Under the pieces are notes generated by a model. It saw only the letters and a list, made by a program, of their open reading frames with translations, made no database searches and was not told where the DNA came from. Shown piece by piece: positions 24,114 through 37,011 of a stretch of DNA of 64,000 bases. The position numbers and the translations under genes were made by a program. The stretch is taken from NCBI RefSeq assembly GCF_051622035.1, contig NC_135357.1, forward strand, positions 18,907,256 to 18,971,255, written 5' to 3'. Origin of the DNA: Arctopsyche grandis (lineage: Eukaryota > Arthropoda > Insecta > Trichoptera > Hydropsychidae). The first letter of the stretch is position 1; each line of letters starts with the position of its first letter.

Positions 24114-27017
24114 TTACTTGAGATTTGCAATAACAGCATGAGTGAAATCAATAGTTGATGACTGGCCACCAATATCCTTTGTTCGTACTTTCCCGGCTTT
24201 TAGCACTCTGAAATAAAAATCAAGTTTATAAAATGTTTAAGGAAATAAGAAAATTACATAAAAGCAAATGTACCTGTCTACAGCAGTCTTTAACATGGTG
24301 GAATATTGGGGCAAATTGATGTGAGTCAACAAGTTTACAGCACAGAGAAGAATAGCAGTAGGGTTGGCAACATTCTTACCTACAGCTTCAGAAAAGGTGT
24401 GACGTGCACCCTGTAATAAATTTTATTTATTTAGAATTTTTTTATTATATTATAAATATTATTTATCACAATGCAAACATATGTGAAATTAAACAATCTT
24501 AATTTACATTACAAAACATATCCTGCTACATTTGCATCATTAGTGAAATTTCAAGAAAAGTATACTTTTAATATATTTTAAGTATACTAAGTATAATTTT
24601 GTATTCATTTGTATAAAAAAATACATGAATAAATAAACTTTTCGCTTACTGGTTCAAATACTACGCATCTGGCGCTGAAAGAGGCACCAGCAACAACACC
24701 AGCACCGCCTACAAGTCCCGAAGCAAGATTGTCAATGATGTTACCATACAAGTTGGGTGTCACCATAACATCAAATTGATGAGGATTCGAAACCATTTGC
24801 ATTGTGCAATTGTCAACAATCATTTTTTCAAATTCTATCTTTGGATACATCTTAGCCATCTAAAAATTATGTACTAATGCAATAGATATTTATAAATTAA
24901 TTATTATAATTACATTGATTATAAATGAAAATAAATAATCACATCTTCACAACTTTTTAAGAAGAGACCATCTCCCAACTTCATAATATTAGCCTTATGT
25001 ACGGCTGTGACCTTCTTACGACCATGTTTGGTTGCATAATCGAATGCAAACTTGGCAATACGTTGAGATTTTGTCTTTGTAACGATTTTGAGGCACTCTA
25101 CAACACCTGAAATGGCACAAACAATGTTATTGGTTGAAATAACAAAAATATTAAATTCATCATATGTAAATAGATACCGGGAACAGATTCATGTTCTAGA
25201 GCAGAATATTCTCCCTCCGTCTGTTCTCTGATAATAACACAATCAACATTTTGATGTCGAGACTTAACGCCAGGCAATGATTTTACATGTACCACGTTGG
25301 CAAATAAATCTAATTCATTTCGTAATTTCATATTTAATGTTTGCAATTCGCCCGTGTGTGAAAAATCGGGAGTCGCTAAAATACCCTAAATATATAAAGA
25401 TAATTAAACTTAGTTATCCCGAAATATATGTATGTATGGTTGGTGTCAATCAAAAATAAATCATTATTACGAACTTTCAGACATATTCTGTTTTTAGAGA
25501 TTGAACCAGCAACATCCTCAAGAGGAGCACTCAAAGTCGGATTAACTTCAGAAAAAAAATAAGGTTCAAAATCCACTGGGATGTTTGCAGCCTATAAGAA
25601 AAATAAGATAAATATATGAAACACAACTACGTATAATTTATTTCACACACAATTTAAGTAATAATAAAACCTTGAAAACTTCTTGTACTGAATAAACAAG
25701 CTCTGGTCCAACTCCATCACCAGGTATCAATGTACAAGTCGTCCTTCCCTCTTTAAGTGATTTTCCTTGCTGCAAAATAGTCAGTAATAAAATGAGCTAA
25801 TGTAAATAATACATACATATGTTCATAGTTTCAAGTTTAAAAAAATAATATACATACAAAGGCATTCAAGATTCTGTAAAGTGCGTTTATATAAAATTTG
25901 ACTAATATTTAAAAACATAATAGAATTAAAGTTTAACTAAGAACTGAGATTTTCAATGTTCAGGATACACGTAATTTTAGAATGTTGTAAATATTGCATT
26001 AGTTCACACAAGTTATTATTTAAAAATCATATCAACTTTATTGGGCAAACATTAGGCTCATGCAAAATATATGTATATAAGTACATATATAATGAATAGG
26101 ATGGTTACTTTATACATAATTGTAGTATAAAAATATAAAAATATATTATATAAGCAAGTATATACATATGTTTATTAATCAAATAGTGAAATCACACAAT
26201 ACAAATGCAGAAAGCCACATTGAAACATGCCAGGTAATAATTTCTTTTAATAAAAAAAAACTTAAAAACTCACACCAAAAAATATATGTATAATGAAAGA
26301 ATTTATATTTTCTTCATGTTTGTATAAATATTATACATGTATGTAGGTATATTAGCCACAATATGTGTTCAAAAATGTAAATCATGGAGTAAAATACTCA
26401 CTAATAACTTGAAACATATTAGAAATACTCCCATCTTTTTATATAAAAATTATCTAATTAAAAGACAACAGAAATAAAATTAAATTGAGACAAAATAAAT
26501 ATTCATTGATAAAAATATATTTCATCGAAAAAAGACAAAATATAACATAGCATATATGTATGTTATATGACAGGTAGATATGATAGCATAAAATTGAATA
26601 CACATCAGTTTGTAGAGAAAAGTAATTAGTATGTTAATAAAAAACGCAAGCTCACCGGAAATGGAGTCGTGGGGTTATGTATACCTACATCTTTTTGGGT
26701 GGATATTACCGTAGAATGAACAGACCTCTTGCAAATATTTTGGGTACCCTGAAATATTATTTTATTATCAAATTATGTTTAAAAACCTAGAGGATCCGAG
26801 AACATAGAAAAGGACAGATTTTTAGATAGGGTTCAGTTTGTTTATTAGATGTTGTTTATCTTATAGGACCGTTGTAAAACGGAATCGAATAATATTATGT
26901 AATTGAGTTTGGTTAGTTAACGGAAAAAAAGTGAAAAGGAGTAAAATGAGAGACCAATGTGACGGGAAGGATCGAAATTAGTACCTGCAATAGGGCGCGT
27001 CGCATTACTAACGCCAT
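24114..27017 (-). CDS. Idh3b: Isocitrate dehydrogenase [NAD] subunit beta, mitochondrial
   Basis: The beta subunit of the mitochondrial NAD-dependent isocitrate dehydrogenase, which converts isocitrate to 2-oxoglutarate in the TCA cycle as part of a hetero-oligomer. Nine exons (minus order): 27017-26985, 26748-26656, 25769-25671, 25591-25475, 25385-25178, 25106-24943, 24859-24650, 24410-24274 and 24207-24114, giving 384 residues, close to the family length. The N-terminus ([11 protein letters not shown] and basic residues) fits a mitochondrial presequence. Conserved stretches include [50 protein letters not shown] and [20 protein letters not shown]. The beta assignment rests on overall resemblance to insect beta subunits ([22 protein letters not shown]). 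The donor after exon 4 is GTTCGT, weaker than its neighbours. It is transcribed divergently from CK1 alpha, with 1.8 kb between the start codons. Confidence 0.93.
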
Positions 27018-27324
27018 TATGAACGGAGAAGATGACTCGAACGAAAACCAGAGTGAAACACGAGCTACGATTGACGGCAGACAACTCGCAGATGACAATC
27101 GCAGCTGATGCAGTGCTGCCACTTGTACCGATACGAACAGCGCACATTATTTATTTTAGAACTCGATTGAATATTTATATTAAAAGATCAATTGGAATAA
27201 GCCCAGTAATTTTTTAAAATCTTGATAAGCTTTTGTAAGAATTTAAAATAAACAAATGACTATTGTATTGGTTTCGTTTTAAAATCCATTTTTTTCCAAC
27301 ACCTTTTGTGACGTTTACTTTTCT

Positions 27325-27545
27325 ACCACTAGCGGATCCAGAAAATGGTCAAGGGAGGATTTGGGGGGCATTCAAATTGAAAATATACATAAAAAATTTC
27401 TTGTTAAACGCCCCATACATTTTAAATAGTCGTGTCGACAACAACTCTGTTATTTCATTCTCACCGCTCTCTAGTGGCAGATCAGTACATAGGGGGGGAG
27501 GGGCAGGTGCATTTGAAACTTGAGGCCCCCACTTTAGTAAAAAAA
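27325..27545. mobile_element. Degraded hAT-like fragments
   Basis: CACTAGCGGATCCAG near 27329 and CTAGTGGCAGATCAG near 27471 resemble CAGTGGCGGA-type hAT ends, followed by G-rich tracts as in the better copies. Ends and target duplication are not clear. Confidence 0.35.
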
Positions 27546-27696
27546 ATGCTATCATCGTTTTTTAATATGCTTTTTCATTAGGATTTTACAAAACCATATA
27601 TATTTTTATTTTTTTACTATATGTACTTGAAACATTAACAGTTTTTAGAATAAAATATGTGTGAACGTATTGTGGGTAATGATAATAATTTATATG

Positions 27697-27919
27697 CAAG
27701 GATGGACCCAGGATTTTTTTCTGGGGGGGGGGCGATAAAAAAAACAATGCAATTAATATTTAATCATGCAATTAAAATCCAATGAACAAAAGGATTACCA
27801 TTTCGTACGCCGTGACAAAAATATTTTAAATCAATATATAATTTTCAAACGGTAATGAAATTTAGGGGGGGGAAGCGATTGGTGTCATCGCCCCCCCCCC
27901 TCTCTGGATCCGTCAATTG
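27697..27919. mobile_element. Short hAT-like MITE with G/C tracts
   Basis: The ends CAAGGATGGACCCAG and CTGGATCCGTCAATTG are imperfect inverted repeats, each followed inward by a run of G on one side and C on the other. The flanks TTTATATG and TTTGTAAG agree at six of eight bases. It is an old, non-coding copy. Confidence 0.5.
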
Positions 27920-28379
27920 TTTGTAAGTTGTTAATTTTGGTAACAAAGGCCCATTTCGGGCCCCAAGCGCGCGGCTATTTTCAATGTATTATGATAGACC
28001 ACCGCTGCCGCTCTCCATAATGTTTTCTTAAAATTTTCTTTCTTACATTTTTTTCGTTTGAGAATTGTCGCGATTGACAATCTACCCAACGGGATCTTTT
28101 TTCCGATGGGTGTAAGAATGTCGAACTATTTGTCGTTTTTAACAACCGTGTTTGTGGAAAATTATAGTCGGTCGCTCTATTTCATAATTTTGGTTTTTTT
28201 ATTGATAATAAATTCAATGTCACTCTATATAATGATTAATAATAAAATTTTGACCGATAAAAACGTCGTCGGGTATAGTTTTTGCGTTTTCAAGGGAGAG
28301 ACTATTTCCACAAAGGAACGAAAGACGAACCATAGAGCATAAGAGTCGGATGGTGGCGAGCGTGGAGCGTGTGCGTGTG

Positions 28380-28625
28380 CCTTTGTGTGTGTGGCGATTG
28401 GAGTGGAGAGGAGAGGAGAGGAGAGGAGTAGAGGGGAAAGAGTGGAGTGGCGGAGAGGTGCGGTAGTGCGGGTGGCGGCTTTGGCGCGGTGGTAGCTCGT
28501 TACATAAAGGTGGTGTGCGTGCGTCGGCTCGAGCGGGAGCGGAGTGGGAGTGGAAGTGCAAGTGGAAGTGGAAGCAGGAGTGGGAGTGGGAGTGGGAGTG
28601 GAGTGGAGTGGAGTGCGAGAGTGTG
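28380..28625 (+). repeat. Purine-rich simple repeats in the CK1 alpha leader
   Basis: Runs of GGAGA (28401-28430) and of GTGGGA/GTGGAA (28540-28612) lie upstream of the start codon, probably in the transcribed leader or core promoter. Confidence 0.7.
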
Positions 28626-28825
28626 TGTGTGAGCGCGAGAGCGAGGTGAGGCGAGCGCGGAGAGCGGAGAGCGGAGAGCGGAGCGTTCGGAGGGTCGACG
28701 TAGGAAGGGCCGGAGGGCGCAGGAAGGGTCAGCCCTCGCAGCTCTCCCGCACCCGCACCCGCTCAGCACCGCACCGCACCGCACTTCACCTCACCAGCCC
28801 GCACCGCACCCGCAGCCGCACCGCC

Positions 28826-31800
28826 ATGGCGTTCCGCATCGGGATGCGCAAAGACACTATGATCGCGGGCAAATACCGCATCGTGCGCAAAGTCGGCTCC
28901 GGATCCTTCGGAGACATTTACCTCGGCATCAACATCACCAACGGAGAGGTCAGTACTGACACCCACACCCACACCCAACCCCGCAACACTCTTCCCCGCA
29001 ACCCCCCCGCCCCACCGTCCTTTGTCGCAAGGCGCGCGGAGAGGGGGGGTGGCGGGCGTGGCGCTTCGCCCCCGATCCGTCAACGTGTACGGCCATATCA
29101 AGTGTCGCGCCACTCGTCATAAGCTACAGCCACTTCCGCGTTTCGCAACTTGAGTCACTTTCTAACGGACACGCACGCGGCAGGGTTGCTCCGCACTCAA
29201 AATCCCCCCCTCTCTCCCCCCCCCCTCCCCCCGTTTCGAGTCGAATGTGTGTCACCTGAAACGCGACCCCTATCGGTTGCGGCCGCCATTGTCAAACATA
29301 GGCACATTCCTTTTCTTATTTTCGTCGCGTTCACTTTTTTTTTTTTAAATATTTATTTATTCACCGTTTCAATTTTTCATTTAGAATTGATCGTTTATAT
29401 TGTTTTGTTGTTATTATAAATATGAATTTCTTTTGTTTTTTACGTTCTGATAAATTTTAATTTTAAATTTTCAAATAAATTCCATTGGAACTACTCACTT
29501 TTGTGTGAAAAACGATTACTTTAATCTCACACGAATGACATTAATTTGTTTAAAATACTCACTATTCCGACGAAAATGTACTAAAAAATGTGATAATGTA
29601 ACCTATCATCGATATCACAATTAAATATGACCAGTGTTTAAATTGATATTGAATGTTGTCGTTTGTATTGATAATATGTAAGTAAGTACCTTTTAATGTG
29701 CCGAATTCTGTTCATTCTCGGCACTAGCGTTTCTCTCCAGTATTCCAGTGATGCAAATCGTATACATATTACTGTTTTCAACGAACCATAATAATTGTAA
29801 AATATCAATTGCATAGGTTATTGTTGAGGTCAAGTTTTCATATGACGATATCGTGAATAATACAAATATCTCGCAAGTTGCTCGCAATATCTATATTTAC
29901 AATATAAATCACGGTTGAATAATTTTCATGCCCATTATGACAAATTCTCTTTAAATTTTCAGGAAGTAGCAGTCAAGGTTGAATCGGTCAATTCACGGCA
30001 TCCCCAACTTCTATATGAAAGTAAACTATATAAAGTTTTGCACGGAGGAACCGGTATTCCACACATTCGGTACAGTTTCATTTTTGATATACATTTTTCC
30101 GATTGATAATTTATTTTAAATCATGTTCACATTTTTACTATACATATATATATTTTCTTTTCCTGTTTAGGTGGTTTGGCCAGGAACGCGATCATAATGT
30201 CCTGGTTATGGATTTACTGGGACCTAGTTTGGAAGATTTATTTAATTTTTGTACGAGGCGGTTTACGATTAAAACTGTACTAATGTTAGTTGGTGGGTAA
30301 TATTTGATATATACTCATGTATATCTTTTTTTATATCTTGTTATTATTCCAAAATTCATAAAAAAATATTGTTTTAGATCAAATGATTGGTCGTATCGAG
30401 TTTGTTCATTGTAAACACTTCATACATCGCGATATTAAACCTGACAATTTTCTGATGGGCATTGGTCGCCACTGTAATAAATTACACATAATTGACTTTG
30501 GCTTAGCTAAAAAGTATCGGGATCCGAGAAGCCGCATGCACATATGCTATAGAGAAGACAAAAGTTTAACAGGTTAGTACTTGCTTTTATATTTTTACGT
30601 TTTATATATACACATATATATATAGTTTTCATTTGTTGATCATGTGTGGTTTAATTTTGGAAATAACTATTTTAGGTACTGCTCGTTATGCATCTATCAA
30701 TGCTCACCTTGGGATCGAGCAATCGAGAAGAGATGATATGGAATCACTCGGTTATGTTTTGATGTATTTTAACCGGTAATTTTTTTGAATTTTTATTTAT
30801 TCAACACTAGATAGTTGTGTTTTTTATTTACTTATTAATTTTTATTTTTATAGGGGGACTTTACCCTGGCAAGGTCTTCGTGCTGCTACAAAAAGACAAA
30901 AGTATGAACGTATCAGTGAAAAGAAAATGTCGACTCCAGTAGAAGTATTATGTCGAGTAAGCGAACTCTATTTATTCGGAGTTTTTATTGAAATTATTTA
31001 TTATTTTACAATTCGAGTATATTTAGTGTGGTTTGAAAAATAACGTATTGTCGTTTTGTCCAGGGATCACCGGCTGAATTTGCAATGTACCTCAACTACT
31101 GCAGAGGTTTGTCATTTGAAGAGGCTCCGGACTACATGTATCTCAGACAGGTACAAAGAACTTTAGCCTGTTTTTTTTTGTATTTATGTTCTCTTGTGGA
31201 ATTAGTTGATTTTATCATTAAGCAATTTAATATTAGTATTAATGTAAAACGATAATTTTGTTGTTGTTTTTTTTTTACAGTTGTTCCGTATATTGTTCCG
31301 CACATTAAATCACCAATATGATTACTTATTTGATTGGACTATTCTACGACAAACGACAAGTGAAGAAGCTGCTACTTCAACTGCCACGACTCTACCAACT
31401 AGCGGTGGTGCAAATGCCACTCAGCCTGGTAAGTAGAGCCGCTGCAACCAAAACATGGTATTTCAACTTGTAAATCATGCAGAACCACCAGTTACAACAG
31501 GATGGGAGGATGTTGCACTTTCTTACTTCTCAACTGTATTAATTTTCTTACATTTCATTGATCTTCAGCAATGTAAAGCTGTTGTCGACTTATTTATTTA
31601 CTAGTGTGTAAAAACATGCTACACTAAGTGAACTAAATTTACGTTTCGTATAACATAGAGCTTTTCGGTGACATAATTTCATTTTTGTGTTTCACAGTTT
31701 CATTCATGAGTTAACAATTTTGTTTTTTTTAAAACTTGCAATTAATATGGAAAAGCTTGGCATTTAACACTCATACTTTTTTTCTCACTATAACAGTCCG

Positions 31801-33625
31801 AGATTATATCTAGGATTTGTGTTTTAAATCATTACAATAAAAATATATTGTATATAATAACTAAAGGCGTGTGGACCAAATTATTTACTTTTCATTTAAC
31901 TCATTTTTTTACTTCATCACACATTCGAACAACTTAATAAACTACATTTAAATCAATGTTACTATCTTACAATGATTTGGCCACAGCCTGTACAATTTCA
32001 TTTTTTTTTTATTTCTTTTCTCGTATGGATTTCATTCATTAATTCTTGGACAATAATTAAAACAACTTTTTTGCTTTTAAAATGTTTTTTGTTTGCCAAA
32101 TTGATATATGTTGATAATTTATGAATTCAAAAATATTTAAACTTATTATTGCTGTGAGAAATTTTATTGTGAAATACAAATTCATGATTTTTTTTAATCA
32201 ATTATAATTATTTTATATGCAACTTCAATTTACTATAAAACTAACGATCGATTGTTGTATGGAATCGTAGGAATTGTGTCACTTTGACCATATGTATATG
32301 TATTTTAACATATTGATTTTTGTTTCGATTACTCTGATGTTAGAATATAATATCATCCAGTAGTAATCATAATTCATGAGATTCCTGATGGTAAATTGAA
32401 ATTGCATTTTGTATTGCTATAAACCAACGTAATTGTCATATATATCGAAAGTATGTTTATAAAAAAAATTGAAATGGGTGTGAAAATGGGGTTAAATTTA
32501 TTTTTAATGAATTAGTTATTTACTCTAAGAATTTCTTGTAATTATTCAAATAGAATTTATATCATAAAATCACTATAGTAATACGTTTAAATAATTTTAT
32601 TTTTATTAAAAATCCACCAAGTATTCCTATTAATATTACAGTAACTGTTAATAAATTTAGTTTGCTATGAAGGAAACTGGTTGGGCTTTGTGAAGAATGC
32701 AAATCGTTTGAAAAAAAAAAGTGAAATTGATAAAACATTTTCTATAGGATTATGGTATGATTATTTATATTTTAGGGTAACTTTCAAAACTTTCTATAAA
32801 TAATAATTTTGACTTTTCAGAGTCATCATGCCTCCCTCCTCAAAAGCTTACCGACCGATAGTCGTCACTTCTGAGGAGGGTAGAAGTATGAATGTTTATT
32901 TTCACAGAAGACTTAACTGTGCGACCATTAAAATCTAATAGATAATGGTTTTTTTTATTTAAACTTAATAATAGTAACACTTGTATCTCATTTGTTTGTT
33001 TTTCTTTTATATATACATATATTTAAGTTTAATAAACTCACATTTTGTAATTCTGCCTTTTTTTACCCTAAATTACAATAAATTTATTTACCTATTGGAA
33101 CTCATTTATCTCCTGTGCAAATTTAAATGTATGGAATAAAGGATGGTCAAGTTAGTATATTATGTTTTCGAAGTGCATAGTTATTTTAAATTACATCTGT
33201 CCCTCTATTTTCGCATAATAGGTGTCAATTATTATCACCACATTATCCACTAGCTAATTGGATATCTTTGGTCAAATTCACAGTAGTAAATAAATCTGAT
33301 TCTTTTAAATCACATGTAAATTGACTTTCGATTTCGAGACATCCATATTAACTAGATTGTATTCAGTTCATTCATTCCAATTGATTCTTAGCTAATGTCT
33401 TTTCATCATATTATATCGTTCAGGTTCATTATGTAAAACCGTGCAAATCGAGGGACGGGTGTATTGTGCAGTTTGTCTTTTCTCATTTATCTTAATATTT
33501 ATTCTTTCTTATCCACAGCCCGTATCAAACCCTTGAAAATTCCTTCATCCTGTTCTGCTGTTCACTCTTCCCAAATTCCTAATATCAATACTTATAATAA
33601 AATTTGCAAGGCCAAGAAACAATAA
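28826..33625 (+). CDS. CkIalpha: Casein kinase 1 alpha
   Basis: A Ser/Thr kinase of the CK1 family, acting in Wnt/beta-catenin and Hedgehog signalling among other roles. Exons: 28826-28948, 29963-30069, 30171-30292, 30378-30572, 30676-30775, 30854-30956, 31064-31150 and 31281-31428, then a terminal exon. Visible motifs are the glycine loop GSGSFGDIY (residues 24-32), the ATP-binding Lys46 in EVAVKVE, the catalytic loop [16 protein letters not shown] (DFG), and the CK1-specific ASINAHLG. Two downstream exons both continue the frame: 33519-33625 (363 residues in all, stop at 33623-33625) and 32821-32861 (341 residues). The first is used for the end coordinate because its acceptor has the better pyrimidine tract; either or both may be used. 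The start ATG at 28826 sits in CCGCCATGG, a strong initiation context. Exon 1 is GC-rich while later exons are AT-rich. Confidence 0.93.
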
Positions 33626-34423
33626 ATTTCTTTTTATGTATTCAAATTTACTATAATATGTCATTCACTAATAGAATATTGTATATAATAGTTTTTATTA
33701 ATCTTTTGTTGGGTTTTATAGCAAGCAGTTTAAATGCAATTATAATTTTAAATGAGTTAGTACAAAGATGACTGAGTATTGCCTATATCAAAAATAGGTA
33801 TTATTGTACATAACTTGAATATTATAATGTTTTTTTTTTTTTTATTATTTTGAAACGAGTCTTATAAATTGATTGAGTCGAGTGTTATCACTGTATTTTA
33901 TGAGTAATAGTATAATATAAATTTGGTCATGTTAAAAATTTTTGTGACTGATTTTCTTTAATATGGAACTAATTATTCAATGGATAAAAGTTGATGAAAA
34001 TCCTATGCATGTGATAATCGCAAAGAATATGAATATGTAAACGATATAAATAAAAATTAAAAAGAAACATTTATTTTAATTTTATATAGTTGTGTTCAAA
34101 GTTTATTTACATACATTTTTTTAGTAACAAAATCGCCGTTTATTTTAAACAATACATTTTTTCTACATATGTAAACAACATCTTATTAAACGTATGGGCT
34201 GTAGTGGACAGTTATATTTAATTGGGGTGGCTTTATTTAGTCATATCTACATATGTAAAATGTAGCAATTTGGTGAAATTTAAGTAAACATTCAATTGTG
34301 ATAGTTTTGAAACCAGTGAAAATATTTGAATTCAGATCTGTTTCTAAATTTGCGTCATCTCACTTTCTCTAGATTGAGAAATCGTGAGATGAATCCATTT
34401 TTAAACCCCATATGTTACTTAAA
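33626..34423. other. Intergenic region between CK1 alpha and the dehydrogenase
   Basis: AT-rich 3' flanks of two convergent genes. No repeat or gene is recognised; the CK1 alpha 3' untranslated region must occupy part of it. Confidence 0.5.
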
Positions 34424-35796
34424 TTAGTAATGTTTCTCGCTTTGCTTCAAACCAACTGCCTCTTCACTGAGTTTCCAAACCTTTTTAGAAATACTGTTAT
34501 CTTTCGCTGTCTCGGACGTATTTGATAATTTACAATCCATGAAATACCGTCCAGTCACATCGGCAATCTCAGGACTCACACATGCAAAAATCGATGTCTG
34601 GGCACCTTCTTTTGAATTCTAAAATATTTCAATTTGTGGTGTTAATCTGTATGCATGCTTTGCAATGAATTTTTATTATATTAGTTTTACCTTTAAAAAT
34701 ATCTTTATTAAAAAATTCCAAGGTATCCTAAACCAAGGTGTAACATCTCTTAATATTTCAGTAAGAACGACTCCTGGAGTAAGACTATTGACTGTAACAC
34801 CTTTGAACATACACACATAGATGTGGATAAAATTTTTTCCATAAGTTATATGTAATGTAAGTAGTATGTAATATTACCAGTCCCTTTCAACTTATCAGCA
34901 AGCTCATTAGCCATTAATATATTACACAACTTTGAGTTTCCATAAGCAACGCTTGAATTCTTGGTATCACTCAAATCCGAACATGCTAGATTTAACTTAG
35001 CCATTTTATGAACTTCCGAGGACACATTTAAAATACGGCTGGGAGCAGAACTTTTTATGCACCCTGCAGCATATATATATATACATATGTATATAGGTCA
35101 TTTGAATTGCAATTTTAGATACAATTACATAAAAGATATTTTACTAACCCAGAAGTATATTGGTAAAAAGAAAAGGTCCAAAGTGATTGCTTTGCATCAA
35201 CAAATCCAACCCATCTTCACTTTTGGTGCAGCATCCAGTGGCAGTACCCGCATTGTTTAATAATATATTTATCTGGTTTTCTTCTCTCAATATTTCCTGG
35301 GCGCATTCTCGAACCGTGGTCAACGATTCAAAATTTATATGCTTCAACTAAGACATGTACTAATAATAATTGTATTCAAGAACTTATGTGATAAGTAATG
35401 TACATTTTATAATAATCTAACCACAATATCAGTATTTGCAGTCTCGTTGATTATAATTTTTTTTACAAACTCGGCCTTTTTCATATCTCTGCATACCATA
35501 ATCACTCTTGCCCCACGAGAGGCAAAATCCTTAGCAGCTTCTAAGCCAACTCCTATGTGACACCGAAAAGTAAGTATTACATTATGTGATTTACCGGTAA
35601 AATACGTACGTCAATATGAGAACATCAAACCTGAATTTGCTCCTGTTACAATGACAGTTTTTCCGGTAAGTCTTTCCTGGCCTTCATATTTGCCAGTCGT
35701 ATACTTCATCCACACCTTGAAAGCTACCATGCCGCCTATCGCTGATACGAACCATGGTGAAGTTACCCAATCCATTGACATTTCGTACTGATACAT
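34424..35796 (-). CDS. Short-chain dehydrogenase, retinol dehydrogenase (RDH11-14) type
   Basis: An NAD(P)-dependent oxidoreductase of the classical SDR superfamily, resembling retinol dehydrogenases 11-14; the insect substrate is not known. Six exons (minus order): 35796-35631, 35552-35422, 35347-35149, 35063-34878, 34800-34691 and 34618-34424, giving 328 residues. A hydrophobic segment at about 12-29 suggests an N-terminal membrane anchor. The cofactor motif TGANSGVG lies at 51-58, NNAG at 130-133 and the catalytic YGNSK at 206-210, with SS at 180-181 before it. All catalytic elements are present, so an active enzyme is likely. The start may instead be the internal Met at residue 6 or 8. 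Several related genes usually occur per insect genome; only one copy is here. Confidence 0.9.
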
Positions 35797-37011
35797 ATTA
35801 TAACAATTAAATATGCTATCAATAGTAAGGTAATGTAATCTTTTCAGATAAAAACATTATATTTGCTAACCATTTTAATGAAATATGCAAGTGCAAAACG
35901 TGATTTTTTTGTTAATTAGTCTTGAAAATATGCTTGTGGGTAATACTTTTATAGATAGTTACTTGGAGTTTACTCCATGCCTATCGATCTAGCGAATTAT
36001 CTAGGATCCGATTCGCGTTGATGTTGTGTTGTGGTGAAAATAGTTACAATTTCTTTATTTTATACTGTTCTTACCTGTAGCAATGTTGGAATACTAATGT
36101 TCCTAAAATAGTTTTATTGCTTAATTTTTGTACAGGTTATAAACCGGTTATGCAATATGTAGTTGGAGGTGTTTGTATGATATATCCATTATTTCTAGAG
36201 AAGCATAAAACGCAAGTAAACATCTTATCAGCTAATTACATATATACTGTGTGTGTTGCTGTGTCAAAAATATCACAAGTATTGTAAACAGCATTGATGT
36301 GAACATATATTGTATTTATTTTGAAAGCGATTCTTAAGGTTATAGAATCAGAAATAGTAATATATGCATATCTTTTGAAATTTTACTAATGGTGTAATTC
36401 AATTCTAGCGTAATGACAAAATCATATTTATTATCTAATCAAAGTGTATCGATTTTAATTAATATGCTTCACTTGTTTTTCAAATATAATCGAATAGATT
36501 AAAACAAAAGAAAAAACAAAAAAAAAAAAACAGTTTTTAATAATTCAAATCAAATTTGATACATGTTATTATACAATTTTATATAAAACTAATAAAATGC
36601 TTGTAAACGAGCAAATATGAGACAACACAGTTTTCAAAAATTTAATTAATATTATAAACTGTTGTTTCAACTTATTATTATCTGATATCACCGTTGGAAA
36701 ATTTGTATACTTGCTTATGATTCATTAGAACAATATTGTTCTTAATGTCATTCATATTCATTGGAGGATGGTCATCCACTTTTAAATTTGTATACTTCTT
36801 GCTTATGATTCATTAGAACAATATTGTTCTTAATGTCATTCATATTCATTGGAGGATGGTCATCCACTTTTACAGCTAACTGATAATAACATTATAACAG
36901 TGAAATACATATTTATGTTACATGATAATATAGAACCTGTTTACTTTTAACGTTTATAGATAATTTTGTGAATTTGATTGATTCCAACGTTAATATAACA
37001 ACAATTTACGG
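35797..37011. other. Intergenic region between two minus-strand genes
   Basis: This holds the dehydrogenase promoter side (35797-36100) and the 3' flank of the hexosaminidase gene. An 85-base tandem duplication at 36699-36872 is the only bounded repeat; otherwise it is AT-rich. Confidence 0.5.
36699..36872. repeat. Two-copy tandem duplication of about 85 bases
   Basis: Copies at about 36699-36783 and 36784-36872 are identical apart from a three-base insertion (TTC) in the second. They lie 140-310 bases downstream of the hexosaminidase stop codon, possibly in its 3' untranslated region. Confidence 0.9.

Larger units (their letters stand above)
27018..28825. other. Head-to-head region between IDH3 beta and CK1 alpha
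   Basis: Shared upstream region of two divergent genes. It contains hAT-like debris at 27325-27545 and 27697-27919. From about 28340 it becomes GC-rich, with GGAGA and GTGGGA simple repeats that probably form the CK1 5' untranslated leader. No promoter motif can be placed with confidence. Confidence 0.5.

Noticed and set aside
28058-28342. A 94-residue open frame upstream of CK1 alpha
   Set aside because: It is hydrophobic and AT-driven, has no recognisable domain, and runs into the GC-rich CK1 leader.
31482-31605. A third possible CK1 alpha continuation after an AG at 31480
   Set aside because: It is open in the right phase, but the intron would be only about 53 bases with a poor pyrimidine tract, and the peptide looks random.
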